Shown in pieces: positions 18,008 through 26,266 of a stretch of 64,000 nt of DNA. Below the pieces are notes generated by a model, which did no database searches, had not been told where the DNA came from, and saw only the letters and a list, made by a program, of their open reading frames with translations. The stretch comes from Anaerovibrio sp. RM50 (lineage in GTDB: Bacteria; Bacillota; Negativicutes; Selenomonadales; Selenomonadaceae), in assembly GCF_000622005.1 (NCBI RefSeq), contig NZ_JHWV01000001.1, forward strand, positions 4,594-68,593, in the 5' to 3' direction. The translations under genes and the position numbers were made by a program. Each line of letters begins with the position of its first letter. Position 1 is the first letter of the stretch.

Positions 18008-19679
18008 TGCCAGCACCTCCAAGGCCCGTTATGGCAGCAAGAGCATTATTGTCATCCAGCTTGGCATCGGACAATGTCTTAGCACCCTGTACCATAGCAC
18101 CCATATCCTGTGCCATCTGCTGTTGCTGCATGGCCTGTTGTTTCTGCTGACGGATATTCTCAATATCCTCTTTGGATCTGATGCACTTGGCTGGCATACC
18201 GTTGGCCTGCATATAATCAATGGCCGCCTCATCAATGTCCACTACATCTACAACATCTGGGAACAGTCCAGCCACAGAACCAATAAATCCAAGGCTCTGC
18301 TGAATGGAAGTAGTGGCCACCATCTGCTGTGCCTGGGCAAGAACAGATATGAAGTTTACCTTCAGCATTTGCTGATTCAGCTCAGGCGGTGGCTCTGGGA
18401 TAAGCCCTCCGCGCATCATGATGTTGAATACTCTCTTGATAAGCGGTGCATGAAGCTCCTGATTCATAGACTCCAGCACCGGGCCAAGGTTCATCATCTT
18501 CTCCTCATGCTTCTCAACAACTTCACGGGCCGTAATAGGCTGTGTCTGATCACTGTTGAGAATCATCTTGAAAAGATCAACATACATCATTTCATCAATG
18601 CGCTGTTCAGTGCGCTGCACATAGGTTGCCAGAGCATTGAAGTCTATAGCTACCTGGTATGTTGCCCTTGCTCCCGTATCACTTCCGGCTGTTACTGGAT
18701 CAAATGGATTAACACCGCCTGGCATAGTGTTCACTGCCTTGGCATTACCACTGACATTAACTGGAGGATCTACCATCTTGGCAAGGCCCATAAGCCCCCT
18801 GCGTTCCATTTCCTGCAGCGACTTCTGGTCACCCATAGCATACATGGCAGGGGATACACCATAAATGTCTGTGGTCTTGGTTACCTCCCAACGCGGAGCA
18901 ATAATAGGGAACTCGTCATAGCCGCCCAACCTCAAAACATGCCCAGTATCTTTTCCTGGTACCCAGTACACTGAGCGGAATGGTTTGTTGGCAAAATCCC
19001 TCTGTCCTTTGATGCGGTCATCATTAGGCTCAATGATGTGCGCTATGGTGTGCATCACATTCAGCTTGTCATCCTTGTATTCGTTGCGTATAGATTCAGT
19101 AACATTCTCCAGCCCAAATACACTTACCAGCTGAGCAACACTCATATTGATGCGGCGGGCAAAGGTATTTACCATGCCGTACTCATCCACATCAAGGAAA
19201 TACTGACCACAGGTCAATGACTTGCAGTTAAACACCCTGTCATAGTTTTCCTCCACTGGGGCGGCAGCTGTACCAAACAGGAGCAATTCCGCATACATCA
19301 TTGGCAGAATCTTATAGATGTTGCTTGTGTTGAATACCGCGTATATACGGGACTCAACATCATCCAGCCACGCCATCACCCTTGCATCCTTGGCAAGCTC
19401 AGGATCACCAACTGCCAGCTGGAACCAAGGACGGCTTGGAGAAGTCAGGCCACTATGAAGGCCTGCTGCTGATGTTCTCAGAGCGCGGATGAATTTGTTG
19501 TTAAGGATTCTCTTATGGTCTATTTTTCTCGCCTGTCGTGGATCATCACCATTAAAGAAGCCTCTGGTGGGATTACCCCATTGTTTCAGTTCTTTCCACA
19601 CTGGAAGCCAGTTCTCAGCATCCTGCTCCATCTGCTTAAATCTGGCCTCTATCTTTTTTCTATTTGCAAATTCTGGCAT
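17994..19679 (-). CDS. Portal (head-tail connector) protein
   Basis: 561 residues from the ATG at 19679, placed behind GGGAGCGTGATAGT. The N-terminus (RKKIEARFKQMEQDAENWLP) and the LNNKFIRALRTSAAGLHSGL block identify the podovirus head-tail connector family. A Gln-rich C-terminus (QQKQQAMQQQQMAQD) probably forms the barrel that projects into the head. Portal rings sit at one vertex, bind the terminase and later the tail adaptor. It follows the terminase large gene and one small gene. Confidence 0.9.
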   Translation of the reverse strand: MPEFANRKKIEARFKQMEQDAENWLPVWKELKQWGNPTRGFFNGDDPRQARKIDHKRILNNKFIRALRTSAAGLHSGLTSPSRPWFQLAVGDPELAKDARVMAWLDDVESRIYAVFNTSNIYKILPMMYAELLLFGTAAAPVEENYDRVFNCKSLTCGQYFLDVDEYGMVNTFARRINMSVAQLVSVFGLENVTESIRNEYKDDKLNVMHTIAHIIEPNDDRIKGQRDFANKPFRSVYWVPGKDTGHVLRLGGYDEFPIIAPRWEVTKTTDIYGVSPAMYAMGDQKSLQEMERRGLMGLAKMVDPPVNVSGNAKAVNTMPGGVNPFDPVTAGSDTGARATYQVAIDFNALATYVQRTEQRIDEMMYVDLFKMILNSDQTQPITAREVVEKHEEKMMNLGPVLESMNQELHAPLIKRVFNIMMRGGLIPEPPPELNQQMLKVNFISVLAQAQQMVATTSIQQSLGFIGSVAGLFPDVVDVVDIDEAAIDYMQANGMPAKCIRSKEDIENIRQQKQQAMQQQQMAQDMGAMVQGAKTLSDAKLDDNNALAAITGLGGAGSGVV

Positions 19680-19683
19680 ACTA

Positions 19684-20022
19684 TCACGCTCCCAAGCCAC
19701 TCTTTAACTGAGTGCCGGAAGAAGATGCAACAGCACTTGAACCAAGGCCACTGCTGTACTGCTGACCTGCACCAGTGATGGTGGAGCCCATACCCTGTGC
19801 CCCTGCAATTCTTCTCCTATTCTGTTGAATCGCTGCGGAAACATTACGGGATGCCTCAGTAGCACTTGCTGGCTTTGCGGCTGCTTCCTTTGCGGCCTGA
19901 ACCTGTGCCTGTGCTGCTTCTCTCTGGGCCCTTGCTGATTCCTCTGCTGCAGCTGCCTGCTGTCTGCTGGCACCATATCCCAGTATTGCAGAACCAATTA
20001 CTGCCGATACAACATCACACAT
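19684..20022 (-). CDS. Small Ala/Gln-rich phage protein between terminase and portal
   Basis: 112 residues. A short hydrophobic N-terminus (VVSAVIGSAILGYGASR) precedes an Ala/Gln/Glu coiled coil (AEESARAQREAAQAQVQAAK) and a Gly/Ser-rich tail. This resembles a shortened gp14-type internal virion protein, suggesting a minor ejected or neck component, but no family could be named. It ends 4 bases before the portal start. Confidence 0.65.
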   Translation of the reverse strand: MCDVVSAVIGSAILGYGASRQQAAAAEESARAQREAAQAQVQAAKEAAAKPASATEASRNVSAAIQQNRRRIAGAQGMGSTITGAGQQYSSGLGSSAVASSSGTQLKSGLGA

Positions 20023-20025
20023 ATC

Positions 20026-21477
20026 TTAAACACCTCCAAAAATGTCATAGGGCTGTCCATTGGCCCACATGAGCTTCTCATTATCCTCTTTCTTTCTGAC
20101 TTCCCTCATAAAGGTTATTGCCAATGCATCTGCTCGGTTAGGAGATGCGAGCCCACGCTTTTTCATGGTCTCCTTGGACTCCAGCTGAATCCTGCCATCT
20201 TCTCTTGGCTTTGTCTCCGGACCGACCAGATCATCACATAGCTGCTGATCATCTGGGATAGCTCCTCCCTGTTTCAGCCAGTCCTTCATCCGTCCCCAGC
20301 CATAGGCACGGAGATTATAATATCCTTTATCTGGGGAAGCCTCGGCGAAGTTCACCAGCATCCAGCTTCTTCCCAGGTGCTTTCCTGCGGAATAGATGCC
20401 AGTGCCCCAGCCCATATCTATAATGACTCCATCAGCTTTGTGCTCATCCTCAAACTGGGCCAGCCTGTTTGCCATCTGGAAATCATCATCATTCTTTGAG
20501 TAAATAGCCAGTATAGATGATGCAAGCCCCTGTCTTTTTACAATGGCTATCTCATCACCGCCGGTCCATGCCGGATCCATGCCAATAATCACTGGAGCAA
20601 AATCATACTGCGAAGGGTGAATACTCCTGCCCCTTGCCTCATCAACATAGCTGCGCGGTATAAACTGTGCCTCACTGCTGGAAGGAAATTCTCCAAGCAC
20701 ACGAACCTTCACAAAGTCACTGTCTATGCCCCGCGTGTCTATCCACTCCTGAAGCTGTTTCTTGTTGGAGAAAGAAACGCTCCTGCTGTCCACCTGCTGA
20801 GTGTGCCAAAGAGCACGGTCACGATGGAAACAATCAAAAAAGCGCCCGGTATTCCTTGTAGGGTTACCAAACGCCGCCCATATTATTTCTGTATCTGCAT
20901 CTGTCATGGCTCCTTCTGCTACTTCCCAAATAGTATTGGATATGGCAGAGGCCTCATCAAACAGAAGCAGTATTCTCTTTCCTTGGTTATGCAGTCCCGC
21001 AAATGCCTCTGTGTTATTATCACTCCAAGGTATGGCATCAATGCGCCAGTTCTGCTTGTGGCTCTCTTCAACTGAGAAAATAGCTGTAGCCGTACACTCA
21101 AACAGTTCCTTGCCTATGAACCGGTTATACCACTTGGTAAGTTCCGGCCATGTCTTATTTTCCAGCTGCTTGGCCGTGTTGGCTGTAACCACTCCACGGG
21201 TATCAGGGAATGTGGACAATGACCATAGAATAAGCCACGACACCACTGCGGACTTACCAACACCATGGCCTGAAGCAACAGCTTCCCGGATAACTTGGTC
21301 AATGTCTTTCAGCCCTTCCTTTATATCGAGCAAAAGATCTCGCTGCCATTTTTCGGGGCCGTCCATTCCTTCCAGCTCACCTTTGCCCCAGGGAAAAGCA
21401 AAATATACAAACCCAAGCGGATCATGTCTGAACTGCGCAAGAGCATCCACAAGCTTAAGCATGTCATTCCTTGTCAC
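20026..21477 (-). CDS. terL: Terminase large subunit
   Basis: 483 residues. ATPase domain with Walker A SGHGVGKS (69-76) and Walker B with catalytic Glu ILLLFDEAS (169-177); then the nuclease domain with acidic residues in IIGMDPAWTGGDE and DGVIIDMGWGTG. Packages genomic DNA into the procapsid through the portal. A GTG start is used here; an ATG five codons later (behind AAGGA) is possible. It overlaps the small subunit gene by 14 bases. Confidence 0.93.
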   Translation of the reverse strand: MTRNDMLKLVDALAQFRHDPLGFVYFAFPWGKGELEGMDGPEKWQRDLLLDIKEGLKDIDQVIREAVASGHGVGKSAVVSWLILWSLSTFPDTRGVVTANTAKQLENKTWPELTKWYNRFIGKELFECTATAIFSVEESHKQNWRIDAIPWSDNNTEAFAGLHNQGKRILLLFDEASAISNTIWEVAEGAMTDADTEIIWAAFGNPTRNTGRFFDCFHRDRALWHTQQVDSRSVSFSNKKQLQEWIDTRGIDSDFVKVRVLGEFPSSSEAQFIPRSYVDEARGRSIHPSQYDFAPVIIGMDPAWTGGDEIAIVKRQGLASSILAIYSKNDDDFQMANRLAQFEDEHKADGVIIDMGWGTGIYSAGKHLGRSWMLVNFAEASPDKGYYNLRAYGWGRMKDWLKQGGAIPDDQQLCDDLVGPETKPREDGRIQLESKETMKKRGLASPNRADALAITFMREVRKKEDNEKLMWANGQPYDIFGGV

Positions 21478-21925
21478 TGTTCTTCACCCTTCCCCATGCA
21501 GCTGCCAGCTCATCAGCTATACCAACATTACCGGAAAGCTCCATCTCTTTCTTGTCTCTCCAGTTTGCAGAATCCATATTCTTTAGCGCAAATATCAGGG
21601 CTGTTGTGTCTGGTGGTACTACCTTCTTTACCTTGCGGGACAGAATCACTTCGCCATCTTTGTCACGTTCATAGATTTCTTCTTCGGTTTCATCTCCCTT
21701 GGCCCTTTTAACAAGAGCATTCTCCAGCTCACGTATAACTACCTTTCGTCCCTTTTTTAGGGCCGCCGAAATCGCCGAATAGGTCTTCTTCCACTCACGC
21801 AGAGTAGATGCTGAAATCCCCATGTTGCTTGCTATTTGTTCATAGGTGAGACCATCTCTGGCCCAGCCTTCAATCAATAGGAGTCCTTCCTCGGACAACC
21901 AATCTTCATATTTTCCTTTTGCCAT
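21464..21925 (-). CDS. terS: Terminase small subunit
   Basis: 153 residues behind AGGAGGTGAGACCAC. The N-terminal helix-turn-helix (GLLLIEGWARDGLTYEQIAS, then NMGISASTLREWKK) recognises the packaging site; the ALKKGRKVVIRELENALVKR segment is the oligomerisation region typical of Firmicutes terminase small subunits. First gene of the late operon, 200 bases downstream of the likely late promoter. Confidence 0.85.
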   Translation of the reverse strand: MAKGKYEDWLSEEGLLLIEGWARDGLTYEQIASNMGISASTLREWKKTYSAISAALKKGRKVVIRELENALVKRAKGDETEEEIYERDKDGEVILSRKVKKVVPPDTTALIFALKNMDSANWRDKKEMELSGNVGIADELAAAWGRVKNSDKE

Positions 21926-21954
21926 GTGGTCTCACCTCCTAGGCTTAGTTTTGG

Positions 21955-21985
21955 CAGGAACCTCATGCCCTTGAAGCTCCTGCCA
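21955..21985 (-). other. Leader hairpin just upstream of terS
   Basis: The 7-base arms GGCAGGA and TCCTGCC enclose a partly paired 17-base interior, giving a stable stem in the late leader about 30 bases before the terS start. A second inverted repeat (CCATCAA / TTGATGG, near 21999-22017) lies upstream of it. No poly-T tract follows either on the minus strand. Possible RNA-processing or antitermination elements; the role is unknown. Confidence 0.5.
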
Positions 21986-22028
21986 GTAGCGAAATTCCCA
22001 TCAAAGGAATTGATGGCATTTTTCCAAC

Positions 22029-22060
22029 AAAAAGACAGCTCCGGGATTTGTAGAGCTGCC
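22029..22060 (-). terminator. Rho-independent terminator inside the late leader
   Basis: On the minus strand GGCAGCTC pairs with GAGCTGTC and is followed by TTTTT. It lies between the likely late promoter and the terminase genes. A terminator at this spot fits late-gene control by antitermination. Confidence 0.7.
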
Positions 22061-22123
22061 TTCTTGCTGTACTATGAAAATATTTAGAGAGGATATTATG
22101 ATTTCTCAACCATACCTTCCTGA

Positions 22124-22152
22124 CAATAAAAGCATACCACGGATTTTGTCAA
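22124..22152 (-). promoter_or_regulatory. Candidate phage late promoter
   Basis: Minus strand: perfect -35 TTGACA (22147-22152), 17-base spacer, weak -10 TTATTG (22124-22129). A good -35 with a poor -10 suits a promoter that needs an activator, and the RinA/ArpU-like gene ends just upstream. Transcription would begin near 22117 and read through a ~190-base leader into terS. Confidence 0.6.
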
Positions 22153-22178
22153 GAAAAGTGCTTCCCCACTCAATTTTT

Positions 22179-22694
22179 TTATTTTAATCTCAAATGGATT
22201 TCCACTACTCTATCCAGTACCAACGCCCACCATTTTTTAATGGTTCTGTCAGATACCCATTCGCCATCGTCAAAGATGTACCGCTTGGCTATCTCCTCCG
22301 AGTACCTTCTCTGTGTGAAAATTACCCAGGATTTTTTTCCGTGATAACTCTGGGCCTTCCTTTCAGCCTCACGCCTTACAGTGATAAAAATCCTCTTGCG
22401 CTCACCAAATGTCTTAAGGGCTATCTCCACTGCCCGCAGCCACAGATACTCAGGGTGCTCAATATCGTACTGGGCAACCTTAATGGCTGCGTTCTCCGTA
22501 GGACTGCCTGGGAGATTTGTCTTGCCTCCGACCTTATCACCGGCAGGCACATTGTTGGCACTAAGCCACTCCAGCTTTTTGTCTTCATAGGTCTTGCGTT
22601 CATCAGCATAGTTAAGGATGTACTTCTCCGCAGTCTTGCGGTCTTTTTCCATGCTCCTTACTATGTCCTGCTCTCTCTGATCTGCTTCATCCAT
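22179..22694 (-). CDS. Putative late transcriptional regulator, RinA/ArpU-like
   Basis: 171 residues. The N-terminal half is helical and charged; the middle has LWLRAVEIALKTFGERKRIF; the C-terminus (RRYSEEIAKRYIF, VSDRTIKKWWALVLDRVVEI) reads as a helix-turn-helix of the RinA/ArpU kind, which switches on packaging and structural genes in Firmicutes phages. It is the last gene of the early operon and lies directly before the late promoter, the standard place for such a regulator. Family assignment is by pattern and position and is moderately sure. Confidence 0.55.
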   Translation of the reverse strand: MDEADQREQDIVRSMEKDRKTAEKYILNYADERKTYEDKKLEWLSANNVPAGDKVGGKTNLPGSPTENAAIKVAQYDIEHPEYLWLRAVEIALKTFGERKRIFITVRREAERKAQSYHGKKSWVIFTQRRYSEEIAKRYIFDDGEWVSDRTIKKWWALVLDRVVEIHLRLK

Positions 22695-23086
22695 CAGCCC
22701 AAATCACCCCTGTTTTTCCGCGTCTCCAATCCATCACCAATAGCGTTCTGCATAAATAAATAGCCCTCATATAGCTCAAAGAATACATCCGCCCTCATAA
22801 TCATTTCCCAGGGCTGGCCATTCTTTTTCCATGCCACAAAAGGCATATTCCCTTTACCTTCTGCCTTGGCATCTCTTACCGCCTGTCTCACAGATTCACG
22901 GACATTTAGCTTCTCAACATTTTTTACCTCAACATGAAGGTACGGAAGCCCAACCACATCTGCAGCCTGCCCGGTGTTTCCACAAAACTGTTGGGAGCGC
23001 CTGACATCTTCAAAGCCATGTTCCTTGCACAGCTTACAGAAGGCCAGTTCCCCGCGTATTCCCTTTGCTCTGCTGTCTATCGGCAT
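22694..23086 (-). CDS. PD-(D/E)XK endonuclease, Holliday-junction-resolvase-like
   Basis: 130 residues from the ATG at 23086 (GGGGGG seven bases upstream). The pattern KGIRGELAFCKLCKEHGF, then RRSQQFCGNTGQAADVVG and LHVEVKNVE gives the Glu, Asp and ExK of a PD-(D/E)XK nuclease (ADVVG ... VEVK). Small phage proteins of this type resolve branched DNA before packaging. It overlaps the regulator gene by one base and follows the gene ending at 23089. Confidence 0.65.
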   Translation of the reverse strand: MPIDSRAKGIRGELAFCKLCKEHGFEDVRRSQQFCGNTGQAADVVGLPYLHVEVKNVEKLNVRESVRQAVRDAKAEGKGNMPFVAWKKNGQPWEMIMRADVFFELYEGYLFMQNAIGDGLETRKNRGDLG

Positions 23087-23088
23087 TA

Positions 23089-23568
23089 TCATACCCCCCA
23101 ATCGCCATCAATTCTTATTGGGGCCACCAGCTGGACAATCTCACCTTTTTCCTTGATAATTACAGGACTCTTACTGTCCTTGCCCAAAATCTCAACATTC
23201 TCCAAATCAACATACTTAAGCCATTTAGGAAATATGTACACATAAAAATCTCCATCTTTGTCAATGAGCTTGTACATGACATCATACTGAAGATAAGGTT
23301 TAACAGTGCCAAGGATACGCAGTTCCTTATACGTCTCCATATCTTCAGCCTCGGTAATCCTCTTGTAGTAAATCTGAAGGGTTTCATATCTGTCAGCAAC
23401 ACGTTCCAATACCAGCTTACATTCCTCCTGTGGCATTCTGAACAGCGTGGCAGCACTCATTGGGGCAACAAATATTTTTCCTTCATCACCGCAATAATAT
23501 CTCCACATATCAGTGTTCAAATTGGTAGAGTCCTTTATTATATCAATCTGCAATTTATCAAAATTCAT
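23089..23568 (-). CDS. Hypothetical phage protein
   Basis: 159 residues, start behind GGAGGGCTGATAA. No family recognised. It looks like a compact alpha/beta protein with aromatic-rich strands (DGDFYVYIFPKWLKYVDLEN) and no membrane segment. Its stop overlaps the next gene's upstream region, so it belongs to the early operon between replication and resolvase genes. Confidence 0.7.
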   Translation of the reverse strand: MNFDKLQIDIIKDSTNLNTDMWRYYCGDEGKIFVAPMSAATLFRMPQEECKLVLERVADRYETLQIYYKRITEAEDMETYKELRILGTVKPYLQYDVMYKLIDKDGDFYVYIFPKWLKYVDLENVEILGKDSKSPVIIKEKGEIVQLVAPIRIDGDWGV

Positions 23569-23581
23569 TTATCAGCCCTCC

Positions 23582-23884
23582 CTAAAACAGTGTTATATCT
23601 TCTACCTCTGGTATATCCCACAACCAAGGAATGCACTTCCCGTACTTGTCCACCAGCATACATGAGGCTTCTTCATCAATAATGGTATATTCGGTCTTTT
23701 TGCCCTTTATCTTGTGGGTCTTACGCTTCCTGCCCAAAATACAGTAATGGCAATTTGGACCGCCGCCGTACTCTTGATCATGGAACGGTGATTTTCCAGC
23801 ATGGAAGTAAGCACAGTGCTCCTGAATGATACGCATGGCATTGATTACTTCCGTGTCACTATGCTTTTTAAAGTCCTTGTACAT
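23582..23884 (-). CDS. Hypothetical phage protein with paired Cys/His residues
   Basis: 100 residues from the ATG at 23884 (AGAGGTG upstream). Contains HCAYFHAGKSPFHDQEYGGG and NCHYCILGRK, a possible zinc site made of two Cys and several His. Otherwise charged and soluble (RKTHKIKGKKTEYTIIDEEA). Similar small proteins occur in early regions of Firmicutes phages; no function can be assigned. Confidence 0.65.
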   Translation of the reverse strand: MYKDFKKHSDTEVINAMRIIQEHCAYFHAGKSPFHDQEYGGGPNCHYCILGRKRKTHKIKGKKTEYTIIDEEASCMLVDKYGKCIPWLWDIPEVEDITLF

Positions 23885-23906
23885 GGCTCTCACCTCTTGT
23901 CTTCAA

Positions 23907-24065
23907 TCAACCCTTCATCAGTTCCCTCACTTTGATTCGCAGCTGTATGGCCTCAGTCATTGCTCCAACCTCAAAGCCCCTGTCCCATGGTCTGGCTTCC
24001 CGGTTCTCCTGGTCCTTGTGTCTCTCTACTTCCTCATCAAGGAATTTCAATAATTTATCAACCAT
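23907..24065 (-). CDS. Small hypothetical phage protein
   Basis: 52 residues, ATG at 24065 behind CAGGAGGT. Translation reads MVDKLLKFLDEEVERHKDQE and continues to a C-terminal helix IQLRIKVRELMKG. Fully helical, highly charged, no known motif. The ribosome site overlaps the end of the membrane microprotein gene just upstream. Confidence 0.65.
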   Translation of the reverse strand: MVDKLLKFLDEEVERHKDQENREARPWDRGFEVGAMTEAIQLRIKVRELMKG

Positions 24066-24069
24066 CAAT

Positions 24070-24168
24070 CTACCTCCTGCTATTTGCTCCCATGAAAAAC
24101 ATAATTGTCAAAACTGTCGCTGCGGATCCGCAAATCATACCAACGAAAAAGGTTGCTAACTCATACAC
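24070..24168 (-). CDS. Membrane microprotein, DUF3789-like
   Basis: 32 residues from a GTG at 24168 placed seven bases behind GGAGG. A single membrane helix (FFVGMICGSAATVLTIMFFM) makes up most of the protein, followed by GANSRR. This matches the tiny DUF3789 phage proteins often sandwiched between early genes. It overlaps the previous gene's end by 13 bases in another frame. Confidence 0.6.
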   Translation of the reverse strand: MYELATFFVGMICGSAATVLTIMFFMGANSRR

Positions 24169-24365
24169 GGCTCTTCCTCCCCGATAAATACCAGACACTT
24201 CGGAACTTTTTTGCGCCCTAGTAGACGTTTACTGGAAGACGGATAGGTCATCCAGTGAAGATAGTCCATAGTCATTCCCGTCTTTTTGCTGATTTCTTCC
24301 AGGGTGCCATCACAGACATTACGTTCACCTACATACAACGCATAAATTTTGCTGCGCTTATTCAT
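24156..24365 (-). CDS. Small phage protein, possible DNA-binding
   Basis: 69 residues. The segment GTLEEISKKTGMTMDYLHWM reads as a helix-turn-helix of the kind found in short phage regulators of codon-repeat type (YALYVGERNVCDGTLEEIS). The ATG overlaps the stop of the DUF3310 gene (ATGA). Possible small regulator; not proven. Confidence 0.65.
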   Translation of the reverse strand: MNKRSKIYALYVGERNVCDGTLEEISKKTGMTMDYLHWMTYPSSSKRLLGRKKVPKCLVFIGEEEPCMS

Positions 24366-25042
24366 GGCTCAGCCATCCTTTCCTCCAGCTCCGCAGCCCT
24401 TGCCTCATACCAGGCTGCCTTTTTCATATCCTCGGCAAATCTGCCCTTATGCTTCGCCCTCCAGATGTACTTGAAGGCGGTCACTGTGGCATAGGCCCGC
24501 ATCCACTCAGGGCCGAAAGCTGATACCATGGCATCCCAGCACTCAATATCCCCGGTGCAATAATGCGGCGGGTGGTTCACCATGTCCGCTTGTTCGCTTG
24601 TCTGCTTATCGGATTCACTTGTCTGCTTGTCCGCTTGTTCGCTTATCTTCTCATTTATCTCATAATTTATCTTGTCTTTTTTCTTATCAGTCATTTCTGT
24701 CTTTTCCTCCTCAGGCTCCGTTTTTACTGCCTCCGGCTTAGTTTTTATCTCATCATTTTTATTGTCATTCATTTTTGTGTCACTCTTATCTGCAACGCCG
24801 AAAGACTCATATAATGTCTCAAAGTCTGTCCTTGCAGCTATAACAGGGAATTTTTTCCTATACCCGTCCTCATAAAGATAAAGCCTCCCAGCTATAGGCT
24901 TTTCATTACGGATGCGGTAAAAAGCAGTGGCATTGGACACATCCAGCGCAGCGGCAAACTCGCTCAAATTTCTATACACCTTGTATACTCCGCCGTCACT
25001 GCAATCACATTCGATTATTTTCCTTGCTTCTTTTCCTGCCAT
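24362..25042 (-). CDS. DUF3310 (SaV-like) phage protein with disordered linker
   Basis: 226 residues from the ATG behind GGAGGGCAAT. The C-terminal ~70 residues (VNHPPHYCTGDIECWDAMVS ... AFKYIWRAKHKG) are a clear DUF3310 domain, common in phage replication blocks. The N-terminal ~80 residues resemble a small helical domain (LSEFAAALDVSNATAFYRIR). Between them is a Lys/Glu/Asp/Gln linker with repeats of the type DKQTSE (DNA 24565-24660). The linker repeat is probably slippage-derived. Function of DUF3310 is unknown. Confidence 0.8.
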   Translation of the reverse strand: MAGKEARKIIECDCSDGGVYKVYRNLSEFAAALDVSNATAFYRIRNEKPIAGRLYLYEDGYRKKFPVIAARTDFETLYESFGVADKSDTKMNDNKNDEIKTKPEAVKTEPEEEKTEMTDKKKDKINYEINEKISEQADKQTSESDKQTSEQADMVNHPPHYCTGDIECWDAMVSAFGPEWMRAYATVTAFKYIWRAKHKGRFAEDMKKAAWYEARAAELEERMAEP

Positions 25043-25053
25043 ATTGCCCTCCA

Positions 25054-25374
25054 TCAAAAAATCATGTCATCATCGTTGTAACCTCTGGCATAATCCTTAC
25101 AGTGAACCTTGGTTACTATCGAATCTATAAAATGCTCCGGGCTTCCTTCCATCCTGCTCAGGGCTACAATACAGGTACTGGAAGCTGTCATCAGATCCAT
25201 AAGCTCCTCTGCCAGAAGCTCCTTGTTCTTGGAAGTAGGTTCCATAGCAAAGTCAGCAAGTGCCTCCGTTACCTCATCCCATTCCTCATGAATATCCTTT
25301 ATCAAGTTTCTGATATCTCTTATTTCAACCTTCTCACGGAGAAGAAGGTTTGAAGGTGTTACATTAATTGTCAT
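25054..25374 (-). CDS. MazG-like nucleotide pyrophosphohydrolase
   Basis: 106 residues. Carries the metal-binding pair of the all-alpha NTP-pyrophosphatase family: EEWDE near residue 30 and EELMD near residue 58. Phage MazG-like enzymes hydrolyse NTPs or (p)ppGpp-type nucleotides and can counter host starvation or defence signalling. It overlaps its neighbour by 4 bases in the early operon. Confidence 0.72.
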   Translation of the reverse strand: MTINVTPSNLLLREKVEIRDIRNLIKDIHEEWDEVTEALADFAMEPTSKNKELLAEELMDLMTASSTCIVALSRMEGSPEHFIDSIVTKVHCKDYARGYNDDDMIF

Positions 25375-26093
25375 GCTGCGGGCCTCCTATATGCTATATT
25401 CCTTACCTTGTACGCCATTTCCTCATCAGGCGGAACATCCGGATCAATCAGTTCACTTATTCTCTTTAATGCCAGTTCCGGGAATAGCATATTGACCTCA
25501 CCCTTGGGCAGCTTCAGGGAATTTATACCTTCACAAACCGCCTTAAACTGATTAAGACTCATGCCTCGAAGCTCCTGGAATCTTGCCTTTGCTCTCTCCA
25601 GTCTTTCCTTGCCAAAACCAAACTTATCATGAAGCAGCCAATAGAACATGGTCTGAATCTTCCTTACTTCCTTCTTGATACTGTGGTCTATGTAGTAATA
25701 GCACCACTCGGCAAAATCGTTACAGTCCTTTGGCTCCCGCATCTCTTTCTTAAAATCAATTCTGAAGCCTTTGCACTCCCGATACAGTCCTGCCTTAAAA
25801 TAACTTACCTTCTGTCTCCACGGCGCACTGGTCGTGAAATATTCATTGAACTCGTTATAGAGCTCAAAAAATTTCATAATCTTCTGGTAGCCAAAAGCAA
25901 AGTTATCATGGAGAACTGTTGCAATCACACTGCCATAGTAGTAATTCAGATAAGTATCAAGCATCTGACAGTTTGACAGGGCAATCATTCTGCCCTTGTG
26001 TTCTGCCTTAGATATCTTCTCGGCGATACCATACACCTGCTTCTTAACCTCTACCTCTTTTTTCCGCTTAAGCTGCTTTCCTAATCTGCCCAT
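25371..26093 (-). CDS. Hypothetical phage early protein
   Basis: 240 residues, start behind GGAGAAATA. Helical and rich in aromatic and basic residues (MFYWLLHDKFGFGKERLERA, YLNYYYGSVIATVLHDNFAF). Two segments, HDNFAFGYQKIMKFFELYNE and HDKFGFGKERLERAKARFQE, look like copies of one motif (HDxFGFG, residues ~82 and ~155), suggesting an internally duplicated helical repeat. Such proteins occur next to DnaB/DnaC in Firmicutes phages. No function known. Confidence 0.7.
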   Translation of the reverse strand: MGRLGKQLKRKKEVEVKKQVYGIAEKISKAEHKGRMIALSNCQMLDTYLNYYYGSVIATVLHDNFAFGYQKIMKFFELYNEFNEYFTTSAPWRQKVSYFKAGLYRECKGFRIDFKKEMREPKDCNDFAEWCYYYIDHSIKKEVRKIQTMFYWLLHDKFGFGKERLERAKARFQELRGMSLNQFKAVCEGINSLKLPKGEVNMLFPELALKRISELIDPDVPPDEEMAYKVRNIAYRRPAA

Positions 26094-26266
26094 TATTTCT
26101 CCAGCTCCTTAATTCTCGCAGAATAATATTCTTCATAATCCTTGCCCGTGGCCTCAGTCCCTGTGGCATCCTTCCATTCATCCATTATTCGGGCCACATT
26201 TTCCGTATGCTTCTGGGCACCTAATATTAATTGCCTGTCCTTAGGCGAAAACCCCTGTAATCTCAT
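26093..26266 (-). CDS. Small hypothetical phage protein
   Basis: 57 residues. ATG at 26266 overlaps the helicase stop by four bases (ATGA), and its TAA overlaps the next ATG, so it is translated as part of a coupled chain. Sequence begins MRLQGFSPKDRQLILGAQ and ends in a charged helix (EYYSARIKELEK). No recognisable domain. Confidence 0.6.
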   Translation of the reverse strand: MRLQGFSPKDRQLILGAQKHTENVARIMDEWKDATGTEATGKDYEEYYSARIKELEK

